Source: Planctomycetota bacterium
GTDB taxonomy: Bacteria; Planctomycetota; PUPC01; JABMSA01; JAUWKK01
NCBI GenBank assembly: GCA_030614245.1
Contig: JAUWKK010000066.1
Coordinates: 1 to 10,458, forward strand
DNA length: 10,458 bases
Direction: 5' to 3'
In this document: one piece after another, positions 6,165-10,458 of the stretch
Layout of the letters: the number at the start of each line of letters is the position of its first letter
Position numbering within the stretch: position 1 is the first letter of the stretch
Made by a program: the position numbers and the translations under genes
Notes under the pieces: model-generated
Seen by the model: only the letters and a program-made list of their open reading frames with translations
The model's database searches: none
Told to the model about the DNA's origin: nothing

Positions 6165-9100
6165 TCTATCGTCGGGCTGCACGCCTCCGCCGTCCCGCTG
6201 CGCGATACTCCCCAGCCAGGCGGATAAGCCGAGCTGACCAATGGACTGCTCTATCGTCCAGATGTGGCGTTGCGCGTTGCTGAGCATATCTGATTTGGCC
6301 GGCATTGCATGGCTTCCGGCCTCGACGGCGAGACTTACACCGTCGAGCACACGGTTGCTGATGTCGCGCGCCCACGGGCCCGCAGTGTCGCCCTTGAATG
6401 TTGCGACGGCTTCGCGGTAGTGGTCCAGCATTCGGGTGAACTGCTCGTGGCGGGCCTGGCCGGCGGCGCCGCGGCCGACGCTGCCGATAGCACCGAGCGC
6501 CATGCCGAGGGGCGCTTCGCCGGCGGCAAGGCCCACGCGCAGCGCGTTGCACAGATGCGCCCTGCATAGCGCATCCTGGTCGGTGGCGAAGCTGAGCTCA
6601 GCCGCTCTGCAATGTGAATCGGCGGCTCCGTGGTCGTCTCCACACTCGCTGCAGAGGCTCGCGCTGCGGGCGAGCAGGCCGAGGGCTTCGTTAGTCTGGC
6701 CGAGCTCGTGTGCCAGTTCCGCCTGTGTCCGGAGCGCCAGTGCCGCGATGGACAGGTCGCCGAGCTTCTCGAAGATATGCGAGCAGCGTTCACAGATTCG
6801 GATCGCCTCCGCCCGGTGGCCTTCGGTGGCAAGAGTGCGAATGAGCTTCGGCAGGTGAGCGGCGCCGCTGAGTGCCTCGGTTTCTCCCACCAGCGAGAGG
6901 CCGTCCCCTTCGGCATCGAGCGGCGGCTGCCGCTTTGGGATGGGCGCCGGCTCGACGACGGCGGGGGTGTCGGCGAGCGCCTCTTGCAGCAGTTCGTCAT
7001 CGCCGCTGATGTCCGCGAGTGCGGCCAGAGTGCGGCGGGCATCGCGCAGGCCGGCGGCGTCGCCGAGCTCCTCATGCAGCGCCACACGCTGTCGGCTCCA
7101 TCGGATGGCCGCATCGATATCGCCGCGTTCGTGAGCGATAGTGGCGAGCAGGCGCAGTGTCTCACCCACAGCGGCCGTCCGACCTGCGGAATGCTCGATG
7201 TCAAGCCGGCGCAGGCAAAGCCCCTGGGCCGCCTCAAGGTCGCCTTCTTCGCGGGCAATGGCTGCGAGATCGAGGCAGACGGCAGCCTCGGCGGAAGCAT
7301 CCAGTAATTCATGGGACAGTTCGAGCGCCGCTCGGAAATGCCACAGTGTGGTCATGCGGTCCTTCTGGCGCCGGGCGACCTCGCCCAGCCTCCGGCGGAC
7401 GCTCAGCAGTTCGGCCTTGCCCGCATGCCGTTCGATCAGCTCTTCGAGGGCAAGGCAGCCCAGCTTCGCGGCATCGTCAAGCATTCCAACCGCCCCGAGA
7501 GCTATGGCGTGTCGGAACCTCGCCCGCGCATCTCCCAGCGGGTCGCCCACGCGCCGTGCAGCAGCAAGTGACATCCGGCTGCACGCCACCCCGGCCTGCC
7601 AGTACCCGTTATGGCTGAAGAGCTCGTACATCTGCCTGGTAAAATACGTCAGGTCGCGCCACTGAGCGGCATCCTCGAGCCAGCAGAGCGCCGTAATGAT
7701 ATCGTGCTGCTCGCTTTGCAGCAGGCGCTCGACCGCGGCCTGGAGGTCGGCCCGTGCTGATGGGGGCGCACCTCTGCCGGCCGCGTGCGCAGCGGCCACA
7801 ATCGATCCGGCGGCCTGGCACATAGACAGCAGGTGCAGGGCGGCTCTGACGGAGCCTTCGCGCCAGCCTGCACAGCGGTCCATTCCCGTGCAGCCGCTCC
7901 GTAAGAGCCGATGTACGACTACCAATCCGCCGCCACAGCACGTGTCGACCAGCCCCGAACGCACTGCGGCATCAATCGCGCGTTCGAGGGCCGGCCTGTC
8001 TTCGTAGAACTGTTCAAGGACGTCGCGCCGTGCGCCGGGCTCGAAGGCCGAAGCGATCTGCCACAACCTGACGGCCTCCGCCGGGGCGCTCGCGACAGCG
8101 CTCACGACCAGGTTCGGAAGCGTGACGGCGGCCTTGAGTTCGCCCAGTTCGGCACCATGATATCGGGCTATGCCCGCCAGCAGCTTAGCTGCAAGCGGAT
8201 GGCCGCCGGCTGCTGCGATCAATCCATCCAGCGGCGGAACATCTTCCGGCCCGCCGTCCCCGGCGACGGTTCCACCGGCACCGAGCGTCCTGAACAACGT
8301 CGCAATGTCTTCGTCGGGCATTGGTTCAAGCTCGAGCACTTCGCCCCCGCTGCAGAGCTTCTCGCGGCTGGTGACCACCGTCTTACAGCACGCGGGCAGG
8401 TTGTTGAGCAGTTCTTCGAGTATATCGGCGTGCTGAGCGGGGGGCTCGTCGATGACCAGGAGCCTCCTGCGGCCCGTGGCGAGGTATCGCCGCAGCCGCA
8501 TGAGCAGGCCTCGGTAGCTTTCGCCGGGCTTGGGCACCATGCCCATGCTGCGCGCGGCACCTGTCAGCACGCCCAGCTTCGGATCGCCGAGCGGGCCGTC
8601 GTGTCCGCAATCGGCGTCGCGGAACCTCACGCAGACCACCTCGTCGAACCAGCGGCTGACCCGCTGCGCGACAACTGCGGTCAGAGATGTCTTGCCGATG
8701 CCTTCAGGCCCGAGGACCCAGGTGGCGGCCTCGGATGAATCCAGCATCTGAGCCAGTCGGACGCGCTCGTTGTGTCGGCCGACGAGCGCGGCATCGCGGC
8801 GCAGGATGACGGGCAGTTCGCTGGGCAATCCGACGACCTCGATGCGGGGGTCTTCTTCACTCAGCGTGAGCTCGATGAGCGCTTCGCCGCGCTCGAGCAG
8901 CGCAGGCTGCACGAAGGCCGCCGCGCCCGCCCAGACCATGGGATTTGGATTCCGCTCTGCAAGGTGCAGCCGCGCGCGGCCGATAGCATCAGGCATCGCA
9001 GCACCTTCGGAAATGGCCCCGAATACGGCATCGAAGAAGTCTATTCTGTCCAGTTCCGACATCGGCGACTGGATCACGATTGCAGCGGGCACTCCCGCCG

Positions 9101-9947
9101 ACATCATAGTGCGTACCAGACCGCCGGCTCGAACGCGCAGGCCGTGCATCTCAGGCCCCAAGAAGACATCCTGCTCCGGTGCGCCGACATAGTCGGCGGG
9201 GAACTCGACCAAGACCAGGCGCAGCCCCCCCTCGACGGCCCGGCGGATTTTCGCATCGAAGATTTTCGAGCTGATGGCGTCCAGCCGACCGTGGCTGTCT
9301 TCCAGGCCGAGCCAGCCTCGGCCGCCGCAGCCGTAGAGATACTGCACGTGCGGGCACCTGCCAAGTTCGGCGACGAAATCGTTGAGAGTGGCGTGGCATC
9401 GCACGGTAACATGCACCGAACCCGGAGCCCCGGACAACTGGGCGAGCACGCCACAGGCCTCGGGCAGGTTCGCGCCGGCTGTTCCGTGCGTCATCGGCAG
9501 CGCCGGATCGAGCAGGGGGTCGAACAGCATCGCAGAGAATTCAAGCCGGCTGCATGCGCGTTCCGGCCCGGCCGGCACCGGGCAGTCCGTCCGCAACAGG
9601 CGGCCAATGTTGCGGTTCAAGCCGACCCATTCCTTGCCGTCGTGCAGGCATTCCCACGGCAGCCTCTCGAGTTGGCCGTCTCGGATGTCAAGTGCGAGCG
9701 TGGCCGGAGCCGAGCCTTCGAACTCCTTGCGGAGGTCCTCGTCGAAGACCAACCGGTACAGATGCTCGCCCAGTTCACGCCACGCCCGCGCGATGGTCTG
9801 GGCCGGCGCGTCACTGCAGCGCAGTTGATGCAGATTGGAAAGCTGCGAAGAGACCGCCCTCGACCACACTGGTGCCGCAAGAGGCGTGGTCGTCTCGCCG
9901 CAGACTACTCTGTCGCTGTAGATTCGCGCTGTGAACGCTGGCGCCAT
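6144..9947 (-). CDS. Pseudo-CHAT-STAND ATPase-TPR protein
   Basis: The gene encodes 1267 residues. About 50-350 is a CHAT (caspase-like) fold, recognised by LERLPWECLHDGKEW at 93-107, LYGCGGRGWLGLED at 204-217, GLRLVLVEF at 241-249 and AGVPAAIVIQSPMSE at 284-298. The family's catalytic GHG is GCG here (Cys207), and the catalytic Cys of NACES aligns with Pro250, so protease activity is probably lost. About 385-700 is a STAND/NB-ARC-like ATPase: VGR at 389-391, Walker A GPEGIGKTS (Lys419), Walker B RLLVIDE (Asp500), sensor VVTSRE (Arg528) and the GGHPLA motif at 581-586. TPRs occupy about 805-992 and 1032-1145, separated by a proline-rich linker. STAND proteins with TPRs typically sense a ligand and oligomerise on ATP binding, so the CHAT part may be a scaffold or adaptor. 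A strong Shine-Dalgarno sequence supports the ATG at 9947. The last residues come from a heptamer repeat. It stands alone, convergent with murJ. No membrane segment or signal peptide is evident, so it is probably cytosolic. The ligand and biological role are unknown. Confidence 0.88.
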   Translation of the reverse strand: MAPAFTARIYSDRVVCGETTTPLAAPVWSRAVSSQLSNLHQLRCSDAPAQTIARAWRELGEHLYRLVFDEDLRKEFEGSAPATLALDIRDGQLERLPWECLHDGKEWVGLNRNIGRLLRTDCPVPAGPERACSRLEFSAMLFDPLLDPALPMTHGTAGANLPEACGVLAQLSGAPGSVHVTVRCHATLNDFVAELGRCPHVQYLYGCGGRGWLGLEDSHGRLDAISSKIFDAKIRRAVEGGLRLVLVEFPADYVGAPEQDVFLGPEMHGLRVRAGGLVRTMMSAGVPAAIVIQSPMSELDRIDFFDAVFGAISEGAAMPDAIGRARLHLAERNPNPMVWAGAAAFVQPALLERGEALIELTLSEEDPRIEVVGLPSELPVILRRDAALVGRHNERVRLAQMLDSSEAATWVLGPEGIGKTSLTAVVAQRVSRWFDEVVCVRFRDADCGHDGPLGDPKLGVLTGAARSMGMVPKPGESYRGLLMRLRRYLATGRRRLLVIDEPPAQHADILEELLNNLPACCKTVVTSREKLCSGGEVLELEPMPDEDIATLFRTLGAGGTVAGDGGPEDVPPLDGLIAAAGGHPLAAKLLAGIARYHGAELGELKAAVTLPNLVVSAVASAPAEAVRLWQIASAFEPGARRDVLEQFYEDRPALERAIDAAVRSGLVDTCCGGGLVVVHRLLRSGCTGMDRCAGWREGSVRAALHLLSMCQAAGSIVAAAHAAGRGAPPSARADLQAAVERLLQSEQHDIITALCWLEDAAQWRDLTYFTRQMYELFSHNGYWQAGVACSRMSLAAARRVGDPLGDARARFRHAIALGAVGMLDDAAKLGCLALEELIERHAGKAELLSVRRRLGEVARRQKDRMTTLWHFRAALELSHELLDASAEAAVCLDLAAIAREEGDLEAAQGLCLRRLDIEHSAGRTAAVGETLRLLATIAHERGDIDAAIRWSRQRVALHEELGDAAGLRDARRTLAALADISGDDELLQEALADTPAVVEPAPIPKRQPPLDAEGDGLSLVGETEALSGAAHLPKLIRTLATEGHRAEAIRICERCSHIFEKLGDLSIAALALRTQAELAHELGQTNEALGLLARSASLCSECGDDHGAADSHCRAAELSFATDQDALCRAHLCNALRVGLAAGEAPLGMALGAIGSVGRGAAGQARHEQFTRMLDHYREAVATFKGDTAGPWARDISNRVLDGVSLAVEAGSHAMPAKSDMLSNAQRHIWTIEQSIGQLGLSAWLGSIAQRDGGGVQPDDRTVTSNQ

Positions 9948-9955
9948 TCTCCGCC

Positions 9956-9960
9956 CCTCC
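9956..9960 (-). promoter_or_regulatory. Shine-Dalgarno of the CHAT-STAND gene
   Basis: GGAGG on the minus strand, followed by GGCGGAGA and then ATG, gives an 8-base spacing. It is the best ribosome binding site in the window and fixes the start at 9947. Confidence 0.65.
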
Positions 9961-10037
9961 GACGGTTCATGCCTCCACTTCCGACCTGCCGGCTTGTCCC
10001 TTAGACTGCCTCAGAGCAATCACTACTCCTACCATAC

Positions 10038-10066
10038 ATTAGTAATCCATAAAAGCAAGATGTCAA
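10038..10066 (-). promoter_or_regulatory. Sigma70-type promoter for the CHAT-STAND gene
   Basis: On the minus strand a perfect TTGACA (10061-10066) is followed, after exactly 17 bases, by ACTAAT (10038-10043), which matches the -10 consensus at four of six positions. An A/T-rich tract precedes the -35. The region is clearly AT-richer than the flanking coding DNA. Transcription would begin near 10031, giving a leader of roughly 80 bases before the ATG at 9947. No operator is evident. Confidence 0.55.
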
Positions 10067-10458
10067 GTGAAAAAATTCCTGAGTCGGTGTAAACTTCGTT
10101 TTATGCCAAATTGTGTGAGCGAAAAAGGGATGAATCAGGCAGAGGCCGAGCCTGGCTCACGCTCCTTATGTTGTGTGCAGTGGCGTCACGCGGTCGGCGG
10201 CGAGCGAAGCATCTTTTGCAGTTTTCACGTCCGTTAGCCGAAAGATTCTTCGCTTCAGCGCTAAGAATGACTTGAAGTGAGTCTGACTCCCTATCGTGGG
10301 GTATCTTATGCGCCGCGAGTGTGAGGATGTGTTTAATGCTCGGGCTGGCGAAGAATTGCCGGCGGGCAGGCGCGAATGTGCGCCTCAGCTTTCGGTACGC
10401 CCGGGAGGGGCCTCGTCTCTTCGCTGCGGAGCCGCTGAGAGCCGGGGGGCATAAAGCC
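10067..10458. other. Intergenic region with no supported gene
   Basis: From the promoter to the right edge I see no convincing gene. Bases 10067-10184 are AT-rich with a small palindrome, GAGCCTGGCTC. Dispersed repeat copy 2 follows. Bases 10272-10458 are GC-rich again and contain a weak hairpin, AGGCGC-GAATGT-GCGCCT. A plus-strand frame is open from ATG 10336 to the edge (41 codons), with GAGG 9 bases upstream. It could be the start of a gene beginning here, but the peptide is not recognised. The segment does not match the RNase P, tmRNA or SRP RNA patterns I know. Confidence 0.35.
10185..10271. repeat. Imperfect palindromic dispersed repeat, copy 2
   Basis: The left arm contains GAGCGAAGCATCTTT (10202-10216), identical to copy 1. 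The right arm has AAAGATTCTTCGCTTC, also identical to copy 1, then AGAATGAC ending at 10271. The outer ends are GTCA and TGAC. The centre differs from copy 1, and the left outer arm is more degenerate. Both copies have the same orientation and similar length (84 and 87 bases). Confidence 0.7.

Noticed and set aside
9905..9970. Small out-of-frame leader ORF (ATG at 9970, 21 codons) overlapping the start of the CHAT-STAND gene
   Set aside because: GGAGG is only one base from its ATG, and a short overlapping frame like this is likely by chance. Without comparative or ribosome data it is not supported.
8772..10004. Long plus-strand open frame (410 codons) opposite the CHAT-STAND gene
   Set aside because: It is antisense to a protein with clear CHAT, Walker and TPR motifs. 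Its own translation shows no domain, and such shadow frames are expected in GC-rich coding DNA.

Overview
The window comes from a GC-rich bacterial chromosome. The gene style suggests Planctomycetota or a relative: a giant PQQ-type beta-propeller protein carrying TPR and PDZ modules, an FHA-tagged envelope protein, a STAND ATPase with TPRs, and many short palindromic dispersed repeats. This taxonomic call is an inference. Hydrogenedentota, Verrucomicrobiota and similar groups remain possible.

Layout, left to right. Bases 2-3838 (+) hold the 3' 1278 codons of a large protein whose start lies left of the window. Its order is beta-propeller, TPR region, then a second propeller with a PDZ domain set into it. 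Two short palindromic repeat elements lie in frame inside this gene, at 1919-1978 and 2322-2349. After a 113-base gap with a 15-bp tandem repeat comes 3952-5859 (+), an intact MurJ lipid II flippase with an FHA domain fused to its N-terminus. A convergent gene follows at 6144-9947 (-). It encodes a 1267-residue protein with an N-terminal CHAT (caspase-like) fold, a STAND/NB-ARC-like ATPase core and C-terminal TPRs. Both catalytic residues of the CHAT protease appear to be missing. This gene has its own sigma70-like promoter (10038-10066), a good Shine-Dalgarno sequence (9956-9960) and a plausible intrinsic terminator (6078-6102). The last 500 bases hold that promoter, a dispersed repeat and no supported gene.

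The intergenic space between murJ and the CHAT gene is almost entirely a composite repeat. Heptamer arrays lie at both ends in inverted orientation, and a palindromic repeat with GAGCGAAG-type arms sits in the middle. A second copy of that central repeat lies upstream of the CHAT gene, so the gene is bracketed by two copies in the same orientation.

How the genes work together: the first two share a strand and probably both concern the envelope (scaffold or propeller, and peptidoglycan precursor export), but no shared pathway is proven. The CHAT-STAND-TPR gene is an independent unit with the architecture of a signalling or biological-conflict (defence-type) STAND protein. The two most interesting observations are the FHA-MurJ fusion and the pseudo-CHAT domain on the STAND ATPase.
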